A DNA stretch of 64,000 nucleotides, taken from Albula goreensis (lineage: Eukaryota; Chordata; Actinopteri; Albuliformes; Albulidae). The notes beneath the pieces were generated by a model. That model searched no databases. It saw only the letters and a program-made list of their open reading frames with translations, and was not told the DNA's origin. Positions 12,123 through 23,998 of this stretch are shown here, piece by piece. The translations under genes were made by a program, and so were the position numbers. The stretch lies in assembly GCA_022829145.1 (NCBI GenBank), contig CM040755.1, forward strand, positions 9,495,063 through 9,559,062. The letters run 5' to 3'. The stretch's first letter is position 1. The number at the start of each line of letters is the position of its first letter.

Positions 12123-12477
12123 TGCCTTTTCGAGAGGCACCGGCGTATTCCAACCGCCGTCGGGGTCCCCAGAACACGCTCGCCGCCCCCCGGGTGTTGC
12201 TGCGCTCCAACAGTGACAACAACCTGAACGTGAGCATCCTGCCGCCGGATTGGTCATCCTCGGCGGCCGCCGCCTCTGCGTCCGCGTCCGCTGGCTCCTC
12301 GGCCTCCTCTTCCCACCGCAGCCTCTCCCCTCACCTGCTCCAGCAGATGCAGAACAACCCCAATGGCACAGTGAAGACCATGGGGAGGGGCTCCCGCACG
12401 CCCCGCAGCCGATCCCCCTCCCTCAACCGCCTGGGGGAGGAGGCCCGGAGACAGCCCCCCCCTCAACGCCACATCAG
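12123..12477 (+). CDS. shank2: shank2 exon: linker between ankyrin repeats and SH3 domain
   Basis: The acceptor is a CT-rich tract ending cctccag; the donor is CATCAG|gtcagag. The exon starts at codon position 2 (completing Val) and leaves AG for the next exon. It encodes VPFREAPAYSNRRR, then NTLAAPRVLLRSNSDNNLN, a Ser/Ala-rich run, SHRSLSPHLLQQM and RSRSPSLNRLG. These landmarks match the SHANK2 linker after the ankyrin repeats, where the long isoform continues from its repeat domain and the SH3-starting isoform continues from MKSILNALKKE. The region is largely disordered, basic and Ser/Pro-rich, with several potential phosphorylation sites (RSNS, RSLSP, RSRSPS). Compared with the mammalian linker the middle carries a longer Ser/Ala stretch (about residues 46-66 of the exon product) encoded by GC-rich TCC/GCC-like codons, which is probably slippage expansion. 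Confidence 0.95.
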
Positions 12478-12500
12478 GTCAGAGCCCCCCTATCTTACAC

Positions 12501-12700
12501 CTTAAAGGCCACACCGTTGTTCAGGAGACAGATTGTGCACATCAGGGGTAGTGGAGAAAATCAATACAGTTGAATATCATGGTATTATTTTACACAAAAT
12601 TGTGGTGTGAGCTATGCTCTATGCTAATTCAACTTACACATTTTTTTGTCTATGGATTTTGACATAAGTTTGGTCTTGATTGAAATGATTGTAATTTTTG
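12501..12700 (+). repeat. Diverged duplication, downstream arm
   Basis: It carries, in the same order, the blocks described for 11254-11525: CTTAAAGGCCAC, TTCAGGAGACAG, GAAAATCAATACAGTTG, CATGGTATTATT and TTTTGACATAAGTTTGGTCTT. It begins 23 bases after the linker exon's donor, so the two arms bracket the exon. Confidence 0.5.
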
Positions 12701-13133
12701 TAATGCTTCTCTCTGGGGTATAAATTGTGCTTGAGCAAAATGTACAGTGATACATTACATTTGTAAAAGAAAGCAAGTCGGTGGTGAGCCATTAGCTGTT
12801 TGGCTGCTGTGCCTGACTGCAAGGTCCATCCTTCCTCACTGTGCTGTGTCTTTAACCGCTTTAAACAAGCTTTAATGTTTCCTACTGTCTCTGCTCCCTC
12901 CCCCCTCCCCAGGGGGTTTAGCGAGGTTAGGTCAGAGGTTACTTCATCAGAAGGGAAAGAGTGCTGGCCAGGGAGGCAGGCTGGCAGGCCACCACGTGGC
13001 TAACAGGACACTCCACTATACTGTATACTCAGTCCCTAATCTCCTTTTCTTCTGGAAATCTCATTACGCAATCGACATGACTTTAATGATTCCACCAAGT
13101 CCTCGCTACGGTGTACAGCCCAGTGCCCCAACC

Positions 13134-13169
13134 CATACACACACAAACACACACACGCACACACACACA
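13134..13169. repeat. (CA)n microsatellite, interrupted
   Basis: CA units interrupted by single AA and CG variants. Confidence 0.9.
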
Positions 13170-13229
13170 GCCCTCTTCTCTAACCATGCTATGCTGGACA
13201 GCAAATCATTCTGAATATTTAGGGACAGG

Positions 13230-13278
13230 GGTGAGCCTGTGTGTGTGCATGTGTGCGCGTGTGTGTACGTGTGTTTGC
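13230..13278. repeat. TG-rich microsatellite, interrupted
   Basis: TGTGTGTGCATGTGTGCGCG-type sequence followed by TGTGTACGTG. Alternating purine-pyrimidine throughout. Confidence 0.75.
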
Positions 13279-13582
13279 ATGTGCTACTTGTCCTGCTGTA
13301 AATTGAGTTTGCAGTATGCTGATGGTGGCTTAGAGAACTTCTAAGGGCACCAGGCCCAGAGGGTCACAGGTGGAAGTCTTCAGTAAAGGACATCAGTGCT
13401 GTACCTCTGTCTAATGGATGGTGTAAACCTATAAGTGGCCATTTGGTGGCTCCACTGCTGGGTCTGTTGTTGGGATCAGGCTTCACTTTGGAGGAGAGAG
13501 CAGGAGGAGAAGCCACAAAGAGGTTTCTGATTGGGCCAGGTTGTGCTGTGAATTATTTCAGGGCTGCATTAGTATGCAAGCG

Positions 13583-13615
13583 GTGTGTGTGTGTATGTGT
13601 GTGTGTGTGTGCGCG
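13583..13615. repeat. (TG)n microsatellite
   Basis: TG repeats with an internal TA and a GCGC end, giving alternating purine-pyrimidine sequence. Further TG-rich sequence continues to about 13840. Confidence 0.85.
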
Positions 13616-14199
13616 CATGTTTGCTTTTGCATACTTGTGTGTGTACTTGGCTTGGTGTTATGCATGCATGTGAGTGGTTTTGTGTGTACACCTGTGCATT
13701 TTCTGTGGGTGGCTGTGTGTGTGTGCATGTATGCATGTACAGTTACGAATTTACACGTGTATGTATGCGTAATGTTTATATATTTGTTCATTCGGCTAGT
13801 GTTGTGTGAGTATATCTGCAATGTGTGTGCATGTGTACATGTCATAGAAATCAAGGAAACAATTGTTGGTAATTGGGCCACAACAATAAAAAAAAATGTG
13901 TGGAAGAAAAAAAAACTGAATGAAGCCTCCTCCTCTTGCACAGCTCAGCCCTGCTCTGTTTGTGCGGGAACATGAGCCTCCCCCTCCCCCCTTTGTTTTC
14001 TCCACTCCCCCCCCGTCACCTTGGGTTTTCTGGGTTATGCCTGTGCATCTCCTATGCTGTTGTTTGTGTGGGGTTTTAATTGGCTACCACTTTACCCCAT
14101 TCCACCAGACCACTGATGATACCGCATGAATATATTTAGGGCTATAGGAACGCATGTTAAAATGGGACAGTGTCCCTAGTTACCAGTGCAGTTGCTATG

Positions 14200-14470
14200 G
14201 ATATTGTCATACATAGGTTGGCTATTGTCATACATACAGTCAGTTGAATTGAATGCAATTTAATGTACTTTAATAATAATAATAATAACAATAATAATTG
14301 GCTATTGCCATATATACAATAGCTGTGCTTTTACTCAAAATAATAATAATAATTATAATAATAAAAATAATAATAATAATAATCATACAAATTTACAATA
14401 GCTGTGCTTTTACACAAAATAATAATAATAATAATAATCATACAAATGTACGATCCCACAGCTGTGCAAG
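14200..14470. repeat. AAT-rich tandem repeat region with a 79-bp period
   Basis: A block made of ACAATAGCTGTGCTTTTAC, CAAAATAATAATAAT and AATCATACAAAT occurs twice, with the AGCTGTGC landmark at 14321 and 14400 (79 bases apart). A third, degenerate start (CACAGCTGTGC) lies near 14457. Upstream, TATTGTCATACATA also occurs twice (about 14203 and 14222). It combines AAT trinucleotide slippage with duplication of a larger unit. Confidence 0.8.
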
Positions 14471-15545
14471 TGAGAATGTAGATGGTAGAGCAGAAAATTT
14501 CCTGGCATGTTTACGGCCTGATCAGCGAGCGGTCCCCGGTTTCCGCTCCCTGTCATTGTGCCGTCATCCAGGCCATTAAGAAACCGGGTCCTCATGATCC
14601 TGACTCACACAGCAGCAGCCCATCTCCGCTCACAGGTCTGTGTGTGGGAGACTGCAGCCTTCATTCAGCAAATCTCACACCATCTCTCCCCCATGCATAC
14701 CCACCCGCATGTCATCCATTACATTAACCTCAGCGGGATGACTCGGTTACGCTCACATTCATGATAGACAGTTCCGTCCACAATTTTTAAGGGGGGAACA
14801 ACTTGACATGAAATGGTGGTTACCACAGCTCGCTAAAAAGTGATGCTAATTATTAATAAATTACACATCCCATAAATTATACATCATAGCCGAGATGAAA
14901 ATGCACTGAGAGCTTGCCATGGATTTATTTGTGGGTGATATAATTGGAGCCCAAAGGTGATTAATCTGCTATGTTCCTGCCCCTACCCTGGATTAAAAAT
15001 AGACATATGGTGGTGTTATTCATAGCACTGTCTCAGCCAACGTCTAATGCTTTGAACTCATTTTTCCTGTGGAATTCCAGGGTTTATTTCTTTCTGTGCT
15101 TTTACATAAATACAACAACCCACATGTATTTTTTGTACAAAAAAAATAGGATGCAGTGCAACGTCTTATGTAGTAGTCACTGGTTGCGGTCTGAACCAGT
15201 GAGGCTTCTGCTTTGACCGCCTGCATCAACGGCAGTACAGAAGTGGCCTGCTCTTATTCAAAGACATTAAGTTTGATTATTTATTATTTGTTTTTTTTTT
15301 AACCTATGTTTTTATCCACTATTTTTTCTCCAAAGTTGGAATCTGCAGTTATATTTCTTGACCTGTCCCATCATTTTAAAATCCTCTTAAAATCTGTTTA
15401 GGAGAGCACAAACAAGCATGCTCTCTTTCTCTCTCTCCTCTGGGGCCCGTGCTTACAACCTCTGCAGATTTTTCTTTCTGCAGTCCACCGGCTGAGCAAA
15501 CTGCTGTTGGTGGGGGCAGAGTGCAGGGACATGAATGGCTGGAGA

Positions 15546-15571
15546 GGGCAGGGCAGGGTCAGGGGCAGGGG
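15546..15571 (+). other. Strong G-quadruplex motif
   Basis: Five runs of three or more G separated by loops of two to three bases (GGG-CA-GGG-CA-GGG-TCA-GGGG-CA-GGGG). It lies on the sense strand of the shank2 intron, so it could fold in DNA or in pre-mRNA. Confidence 0.6.
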
Positions 15572-18500
15572 TAGTGAGGCGAGGACAGTCCACCCTCCAT
15601 AGATAGCATTTTTACTTCCTAAATGAATCAATGTCACCTGTGACTTGGATGTTCACTTGGGTTTTTTTTCCAGCTGGTCATACACAGACCAACATTTTCT
15701 TTTGGCAAACTGTCGTGGAGAATTTCACATTGATTGGTGAACTCGAAACGATGGGAGTATTTTGCACAACACATGAAGTTAAGCTACACAGTAAATTCTT
15801 TAAATGGACCCAAAGAATATGCAAGACCTAGAATGGCCAGCAGACATTCAGAAGTATAGAAAACCTGCTACCTCATCTAATGTGTGCATCAATCTGGCCA
15901 GCAATGAGAACTCACCCTCTTTTTTATAAAAGTAACTAGCTCACACGGGGCTTGGCCAGGCAACAGTTTGGCTTCGGCTGCAGTATGGTGTTGCCTTTAG
16001 GCCACAGCCGCCTGCTCAACAGGAGCCACCTGGTTTGGATTTAAGATCAGACCATGTGGCGCTTTGCTTGAAACACTTGGGCTATATTTTAAATGACCAA
16101 AATAATGGTCCTTTGGTCATACTTATCTTATCTTGAGTAATCGCTTTTTTTAATTTGAAAACTATGTTTTCCTGTTTATTTCCGAAATTATGAGGCATCA
16201 GTTTCACCAGTTCTTTATACAACCATTACATTTGTTGCAGTGGTTATATCACAAATTTCTTTAAAATGAACTTTTCCCTGACACGGATATAACACAATTA
16301 CGTGATTGAAAATGTGATAAATATCTATTTTTTACTGCGCCATATATTTAGACTGTCATAATAGTTTAGCAGTGCTTTAGATGGAAAGCAGCTCTTCCAT
16401 TCAGCCACCTGAGATCCCATGATTTCCATTATTTATTGGATCAGCATATGCTCTCATCTGTCTTGCATTATGCATTTCAGTAGCACATGTGCTCACAGTG
16501 GAGACATAATGGAGTTTATGTTTTTAATGCACGAGTTTAAATGTTCATGGAGGTTTGCATCCTTTGGTAAGAAATCCACAGAGGATGTGAACCTAGATCC
16601 TTCCAGTTGGTGTACATCCTTGATGAGGAATACTTTATGTTGAAATACATTTATGCTCGAGAGCAGGAGCTTTCACTACATTCCACCATATCTGAGATAT
16701 AGAGCTTGACCGATGGAGACTCTGCATGTATCTGAACATCTATGGCCGCCCTCTGCTCATAATGTTGGTAACCTTGATATTTTTGAAGTTTCATCTCCAC
16801 TTCTGTCATACTGGTATGATCACTCGTGTGACTGTTGGCAGCTTTCCAGTTCAAACTGCCATTTTCCTTCATATTTGCCCAAAGCACCTTCTCTGTCCAA
16901 ACTGCCACACCCATTCTCGCTACTCAAGGTTGAGTTTCAGTTTCAACAGTTAAGACAGCTTCCTGGTGTCCTCATCGTGTAATGGCTGTCAAGCTTAATG
17001 TAGTAAAGAAAGGTCAGTGGTTAGGATGTCTGCTGTCATTTCTAAATGTTAACAAGGAACAATTTGTCTGACATTTCTTGTGTCTTGGACAGGCAGAGGA
17101 CAGTTCTCTTTGTTTTAATGGAGAATGCCGCAGACAATGTATTGAACATTTACAATTTAGGGTAAGTGCCGCGCTATCGTGGCAGCCCTCCAAAGGGGGA
17201 TGTACTGCAGAGCTCTGCTGTTGCCATGGGTGCCCGTATTCTGAAAGCCTTCATGATGTCACAGGAGTGTGGAACACTGGGGAAATGGATCACTGCCTCA
17301 TTTTCACAAGGACAGCACAGAAACGTTGAGGTCTACCTCCAATTTTAACCTTAGCAGAGTCTGACCTCTGGGACAGCTCTATTCCAGTGCATATTCACTG
17401 TTTCCGGGTTGGCATGACCTGCCATCAATTATCAAATCCCAGACCTTAGTATTTTTACATAGTTATTTTTTTATGTACAGTGTTTAAAGGTCACTGCCTT
17501 ATGCAGTAAAGATCTATAACAAGCCATGAGTACATTACGTTACTGTATATCAGTAGTTATAGTTGTCCCTCTGTTGAAGCATTTGAGGTATTTTAATTCT
17601 GGCATTTGTTCTAATGAGGTAGCTATGGTAACTACTTCCTTTTGAACATAGTCACGTCAAGGGAGAAAAAAATAGAAAGAAGTGCCTATGCAAAAGTGAG
17701 CTATTATTGTGACATACCTATGTATTATAGAGACTATGTGTTTATTAAGCACATGATTTGTCAAGTAACAACAAGTTCAATAAAATTTCATTTTTGGTTT
17801 GTAAATGATAGTCCAGACATACTTAAACATTGCATATTAGTGACAGGGGAAGAGGGTTTCATGAACCTCATAATTGTTTCAGCTACAATCAGCTGCCAGT
17901 TATTGACTTGCTCCTGATGCTCCATTCAAAACATAGAAAATCATTAAGGCCACATTACAAACAGTCAATGAACCTTTACTGATTCGCCTTGTGTATTTTT
18001 TTTATTTTATGGGATGTAGATGCATGGAGTTAGTTGCGTATACCAAATCTCTCATATTAAATAATATGTAATAAATTAAATACACTATAAGAAAAGATTT
18101 TACTGCTGGAACACAAAAACTGTATTTTGTTTAATCCTTGCCTGAAGCATTTAAAGAGTTGGATAATATTTCCTCCCTTACATTTAAAATGACTTAAAAA
18201 ATCCAAACAATGTAGTAATATATCAAATCATAAAATCATTTGGCTGTTGTGTAATTTTGCACTCTTTACATAGTCATCCTGTTCATTAGTTGAATTAGTA
18301 GAAATGCCCATGATAACTAAATCAAAACAGGCAGTGCAGCTGTATGAAATTAAAGACACTGATGGTGTGATGTTGTCCTAGCAACAAGGTCATATGCAAG
18401 TTTTCACAGCAAGTAGCATGATTTTTTGTTTAGTTTTCCAGCAGGTGAATAAACAAACATGCTAGCAAAGTTCACCAGCTAACCCACACTTGCAAGATCT

Positions 18501-21500
18501 GTTGTGATAACATACATTTGTTAGGGAGGATTTGCTAAACCCATGACATCAGCAGTCTCGCTCTTCATTGATTGGATAAAGTAAATTAGCAAACCTAAAT
18601 GATTGGAGCGGCCATGTAACCAGACCCTTCCACTGTCCACCAATGACCTTGCACACGGTTGACTTATAATCAGGCACTTTCCATCCTGTGAGGTTGCATT
18701 CCAGAAAATGTCGATGAGCAGTATTTTAGGAGGTTTTCAGATGAAAAAAGAACTTTTGTATATCGATGGAAAAGTTATAAAAAACCTTTGCTCCAGCTCA
18801 TGCAGGAAAAACAGGAAAAAGGAAACCTGTAAAAACTGAATTTGACCAAACATTTTCAAGTAATGCTCTTGGCTGTGTACTGTCCAGGTGTACAACAGGT
18901 TATGCTACCACTCTCAATCTCAGTAGGGCTGCTGTGGTAGAAGTTAAGTCTGGATTCATCTCTTTGCCATTAGTGATGGATCTCTGTGGAACGCAGTGAG
19001 CTTAACGGAATGTGTGGAGGAACCCAGACAGAGTAATTACGGACATTGCAGAAGTCCTGAGTGAACTCAATGTCCCATTGCTTTGGAAATAAGAAGGCCG
19101 TTTTAACAGGCTGGTGGTACATTTTACCTTAAGTCACTCTTTTATTAAAAGGTGAGCAGTGTTCATGAATGACTCCAGAATGGCTGGAAAAGACGGATCA
19201 ACCCCTCAACACTCCATTTTGCAGTGCTACCATCATTATTATTTTCTGAGTGATTCTGGGAAAGGGCCCCAGGGTCTTCTGTGTTTTTTTTAATCTGTGC
19301 TTTCATTAATGGGTCATTTAACTCAATGAACTGAGGTGACCATGAGCCTGGAATAATTTAGAGAGCGCTGGACCATTCCATCGTCATCTTCCAAGAACTG
19401 TACATTCTTCTCCCAGTTATAAATGCATGCATGTACTGGTTTGGATTTTTTCTAGCAAGACAAACTCCTCAATCTGACCAAAGCATAGCGAGTGGTTTTC
19501 AGACTCAAGGCAAGTCGGATACATTCTGATCGAATTATTTTAATCTTCTGTGATATAAATCCTAGTGTGTGAAATTAGCTGCATTTGTGCGTTGCGTAAA
19601 TGCACCCTCAGTGTTGTATATATGGGAATTTCCAAAGGTCACATCATGTCCATTTTTACTGTGAGATTTGTTTCCTGTTGATGACATCTTATTGTACACC
19701 CATTGATGTTCACTATATATTTATTTGAAGCCATTAAATCCTAACCCAGCACAGAATGTACACTACATTCCCAGCTAACTGCAACTGAATTGGTCATTAA
19801 AACATTTACACACACTTAATTGTCGGACTAATTTATAGTTTATGACAGTAACTGCTATTATCTAGCTATGCTCCCAAACTGCTGGACTTTCTCTTTTAGT
19901 GTTTTCAGAAAAGTCGAATCCAGTCAATTTGTAGGATTCTGTGTTTTTTGTTGTTGTCAGAAATAAATCATGTTAACCCTCATAGGATTTTAACAAAATA
20001 AAAGGAATAGTTAATACTTCAAACTCTGAAATTAAATATTTTAGTCAGCTAAGAAAAAATGGTGGTTGAATGAATTCTTGAAGTGGTTTGTTGAAGGAAT
20101 TAATTTTTGCATTTTCACATTTTGGAATTTTGTTAGCTGCCATGCTCATTTTATTTTTTACTGGTTTAGCATTTTCATGTATTCACTTCACCCCTTGTCT
20201 GTAATGAAGAGGTCAGTACTGGTCAGTTATGCGGGACTATATTGTAATTCTGTTTAAAATAAACTGTTTTTACTTGCTTACTATTAATTGTTAATTTAAA
20301 TGGATAATTACACAATTAATAAATGAAGCATCACCTTGTTTCAAGGTTAAATCTAGATGTGATTTTCATATAATAATATGAACCCTATTATCAATTTCTA
20401 TTAATCTAAATAAAAGACAGTGAATTATAATGAATAGTACAATGACTGTAATTAAAACGAAAAACATTGTATTTGTTTTATTTATTTTATTTATATAAAC
20501 AACCTTTGATAATCTAATGTAACTTGTATAACTGCTTTACAGATGATTTATCATTAATTTCATTTGATTTGACAAAAAAGGCCCAGTGCTTGCATTTTTG
20601 GATAATATCAGCAGAAGTTCTCAGATGGTATGTATGGATAATTCGGCTCTTTTGTACTTCAAAACATGTTTATTCAGATATTACATCTTTTTGTAGAGTA
20701 CTGTACAACAAGGTATAGATAATAACATCCATATAAATTTATCTAAAAATCCACCCATGATATTACATCTATAAATTATTCAGGGCATTGTGCAGTTAAT
20801 GAAGTAATTGCTGAATTGCATTCAGAGATGAGCACTGTTGTATTTACTAAAGACTTCAGGAGTCCGCACAACAAGTTCAATTGGTTATTTAAAAGCAGTC
20901 TGTCTGAATTAATAGGTTTCAACAGCGGTTTTGGTTTCATTTGTGAATTGTCACCTAAATTTTAGGAAACAGCAGAGAAGTTGTGATTCACCCTTATTTG
21001 AAAGCAGTTAGTAACAATGACCCTTTTAAATGCATTCGTGATGTTATTTGAATGGCCATCTAAAATGTTTGCAGACAACAGAAATTATAGGTAATTTACA
21101 GTCTCAACATGGGTGATTGTTATATAGCATACATTGGCACAGTGCGTCTTTTTGCTACAGAATAAGTGAACTCAACATGCAATTTTAAAAATGAGCATTG
21201 TACCATCCACTTTTTTGTTAAAGATATCTAAAATTATAGTTTTGTTTTAATATAATCACATATGTGATTCTCAAACATTTTCTAACCAAAACCTTTAAAC
21301 ATGCCTCTTATTTCTATTCCTTGAAAAGTAATCCAAAGAAACAACAGAATTGGCAAATTTTTGATTGACGGTTCATCAAAGGGTGCAGGTGACATAAACA
21401 AAATACAGACTGCTAAAGCATCTAAGAGTGGCTTAAGTGCAAGATGGAGCAGCAAACTAGCTTGTGACAACAAACTAGCTGAATATAATTTGGATAACAG

Positions 21501-21645
21501 TGAATTAGCTGTTTATAATACAATACAGGCAGATATACCAGCAGCTGGAATCAGCTGATATTAGAATGGTACATACACAAAATCTACCACTTGTTATGAA
21601 TCTCCACCTAACTGCAACAATTGCTTTGAGAGAATTAAGTAAATA

Positions 21646-21986
21646 GTCTAGGGCACTGGTTCTTAACCTGGGTTCGATCGAACCCCAGGGGTTTGGTGAG
21701 TCAGTCTCAGGGGTTCGGCGGAGGTCAAGACACACACCTAACTCATGTGATTCGTGATGACACGTCCCGTTTTTGTTTTTGTGTGAAAATCATGTTTTGA
21801 TGGTTTTGTTCTTTGAACACAGTGATGTTGATGCACAGTTCATTTTGTGCACCAGTAAAATATATACCTATGTTTTGAATTTGAAAAAATATTTTATTTT
21901 TCCAATTAAGAAGGGTTCAGTGAATGCACATATGAAACTGGTGGGGTTCAGTACCTCCAACAAGGTTAAGAACCACTGGTCAAGGG
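21646..21986. mobile_element. hAT-type nonautonomous DNA transposon (MITE), 325 bp
   Basis: The element spans 21654-21978. It has terminal inverted repeats, CACTGGTTCTTAACC at the left end and the reverse complement of CAGTGGTTCTTAACC at the right end. It is flanked by 8-bp direct repeats that differ at one base, GTCTAGGG (21646-21653) and GTCAAGGG (21979-21986). An 8-bp target duplication with CA-starting inverted ends is the hallmark of the hAT superfamily. The left subterminal part includes a GGTTCGATCGAACCCC palindrome and GGGGTTCGGCGGAGGTCAAG, features I know from hAT MITEs common in vertebrates. No transposase is encoded; it is a deletion derivative mobilised in trans. It is inert inside the shank2 intron as far as can be seen. 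Confidence 0.85.
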
Positions 21987-23157
21987 TTTCACATCCAACT
22001 TTAAAGTCATGTTTGGTCTCTCACTCAGTAAGTAATACATGATTTACATGTGAAATGATGAGAGCTGCATTTTATAAATAGATTTTTGTTGACTGCAAAA
22101 ATTGCACAGCTCTAATTCTGCAAATTTCAACATGACATAAATTGAGATATTAATGGAAATGGAAATAGGAAGACGTTTTTTTTTTTTTTTTAATTTTTTG
22201 TGCATCACTACAGGATGAGCTGTAAGCGTTGCATTTTATAACCCCATCACTGATTAACAGATAATTGTGTGTCCCTCGTCCTTGTGGCTCGGTTCAATAA
22301 TGTAATTTGTGTGATGGAGGAGGTGATAAAAAATAAGAGGACATGAGGTGATGCTGGAGAGAAATAATGAACACTGGGACTTCTGGGTCGCTCAGTCTGA
22401 ATAATGCACACACTTAGTAGCATATGCATACAGCATGCCTCAGTCTGGAATCAAAAGTGTGGCTGTGGCGAAGAGCCACTATTGTTATCGAATCACAATT
22501 TAGGCCATGATTGTTACTAGTTTTGTCCACCAGATGGAGCTGTATGTCCACTTTATACGATGCCATCAGTTTCATTTCCTACCAAGATAACTAATATTTT
22601 ATGGACATTTTCCTGTGTAATAAACCCTGGGATTCTATAAGTATTTAACTTCATTTTTCTCTGCCTAGCTACTGAATTCAAGTGTTAATTCTGATTTATT
22701 TTTACTTTTGTCTTTATTAAATCAGAGAATTTGGACCTGGCATCTCTTTTCAAGCAGGACCTGAAACATACAAACAGTTATGATAGCACAATTAATAGAC
22801 ACATATACAGGCGAACAAATCAGCAAAAATCGTGATAATTAAAATGAGATTTTTATTGGGGAAAAAATCGCTAATAAGCTAAAACGCTAATGAGTCCCAA
22901 AAAAGGAGGATGAATGCCTCACACTAACTTGGCAGACTGTTGAAAATCACCAAAATTATTACTTATTACTTACTTGAACATATTAATGACTATGTATAAT
23001 AAGTATTATTAACTGGCGACAAAGTGATGTGGTAATGACATTCTGTTAGCATTACTATTTGTGAGTTGTTTTAGGCGATAACCCGCGCTGAAGTGGAGTA
23101 CAGTGAGCTCCATTCCCTTGCTTAACCATCCCTCTCTCCCTTTCTCTCTCCCTACAG

Positions 23158-23315
23158 CCCCAGTGCCAACCGTGATGCCCTCTCTGGGATGGACTTCCAG
23201 GGCTCCAAGCGCAAACTGTACAGCGCTGTGCCTGGGAGGCACTTTGTGGTGGTGCGGTCCTACCAGCCACAGGGAGAAGGAGAGATCAACCTGTACAAAA
23301 ATGACAGGGTGAAAG
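23158..23315 (+). CDS. shank2: shank2 exon: first half of SH3 domain
   Basis: The acceptor is a long CT-rich tract ending ccctacag; the donor is GAAAG|gtgagt. AG from the previous exon plus C makes Ser, then PSANRDALSGMDFQGSKRK, then KLYSAVPGRHFVVVRSYQPQ and GEGEINLYKNDRVK. KRKLYSAVPGR is the family landmark at the start of the SHANK SH3 domain, and GEGEINLYKNDRVK corresponds to the RT-loop end and following strand. The canonical ALYDY motif of SH3 domains is replaced by VVRSY, in keeping with the atypical peptide surface of SHANK SH3 domains. The last base, G, begins a split Val codon. The domain is present in the long and SH3-starting isoforms and absent from the PDZ-starting isoform. Confidence 0.96.
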
Positions 23316-23802
23316 GTGAGTCCTCCAGCCCCTGTTGGAGGCTGGGGTAACTGCCATTTAAAGCTCACTGCTGTCAGGTTTTGTGTTTTCAAAGAAATCT
23401 GGAAAGTTGTCAGTGTTTGTTTTTAATGGGTGGAAAATGGGTGGAGTTTTTACAAATAAAAATCCTAATTTCCATCAGAAAATTGTATTTTAATTAAAAA
23501 AAAATGGACTGTGCAGGCTTTGCTAATGGAGTATTGATACAGTGCCTTTCTCGAGAGGAGTTCAAACCTTAGTCTGGCCGACATTGTGTTACATGAGAAG
23601 GAACCATTAACCAAATAATGAGCCTAGAAAATAAATTGTTTAAAAGGTGCAGCATGGCTAGTGATGTATGTGCATAGCCTTCCCCTCATGCTGAGTAGAT
23701 TGTGCTCACCATTGCACTCACTGAGTCAGCTGGTCCTGTGTTTGACACATTCGGAGCTGTGTGATCTTCCTCACCAGATGGTGAAGAGAAAGGGCCACAG
23801 AT

Positions 23803-23841
23803 TATGCCTTCATGATTTAGTCAATAAATCATGAAGGCATA
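23803..23841. repeat. Perfect inverted repeat, 17-bp arms, 5-base loop
   Basis: Left arm 23803-23819 (TATGCCTTCATGATTTA), loop GTCAA, right arm 23825-23841, exactly complementary. The loop and right arm (GTCAATAAATCATGAAGG) resemble CTAAATCATGAAGG near 24266, so the arm sequence has a further relative in the same intron. Confidence 0.85.
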
Positions 23842-23848
23842 TAAATCA

Positions 23849-23912
23849 TGACCCAACAATACAGCTTGTGCTGTATTGTTGGGTCAAGGCTGCCCAACAA
23901 TACAGCACAAGC
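23849..23912. repeat. Nested inverted repeats built from CCCAACAATACAGC
   Basis: Left arm 23849-23865 (TGACCCAACAATACAGC) is exactly complementary to 23870-23886 across a 4-base loop. The inverted middle copy extended to 20 bases (23864-23883) is also exactly complementary to 23893-23912. The block therefore occurs as plus, minus, plus within 64 bases. Such a pattern is the signature expected of template switching during replication. Confidence 0.85.
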
Positions 23913-23998
23913 GCATAATTCCCTCTGTCCTCATTGAGTTAGAGAAGGTACAAGGTGGGGAGGACATGGAACCTGATTGGCTTATCCTTCACCATCCT
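23885..23998 (+). repeat. Exact 114-bp direct repeat, copy 1
   Basis: Identical base for base to 25746-25859, 1861 bases downstream on the same strand. It starts at CAAGGCTGCCC and ends at CACCATCCT, and the flanks diverge at once. Copy 1 overlaps the right end of the inverted-repeat cluster. Confidence 0.9.

Larger units (their letters stand above)
12478..23157 (+). other. Intron between linker exon and first SH3 exon
   Basis: A 10.7 kb intron. Contents are the downstream arm of a diverged duplication (12501-12700), CA/TG microsatellites at 13134-13169, 13230-13278 and 13583-13615, an AAT-rich tandem region (14200-14470), a G-quadruplex motif (15546-15571) and a hAT-type element (21654-21978). 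The stretch 15572-21653 is AT-rich intron in which I see no supportable feature. The same holds for 21987-23100 up to the CT-rich acceptor tract. Confidence 0.8.

Noticed and set aside
13558..13941. 127-codon ORF on the minus strand and several similar His/Thr, Val/Cys or Ser/Leu repeat ORFs elsewhere
   Set aside because: They are translations of CA/TG or CT microsatellites, which stay open because the dinucleotide lacks stop codons.
21664..21690. GGTTCGATCGAACCCC resembling a tRNA T-arm
   Set aside because: It is a palindrome inside the hAT element's left end; no acceptor, D or anticodon arms surround it.
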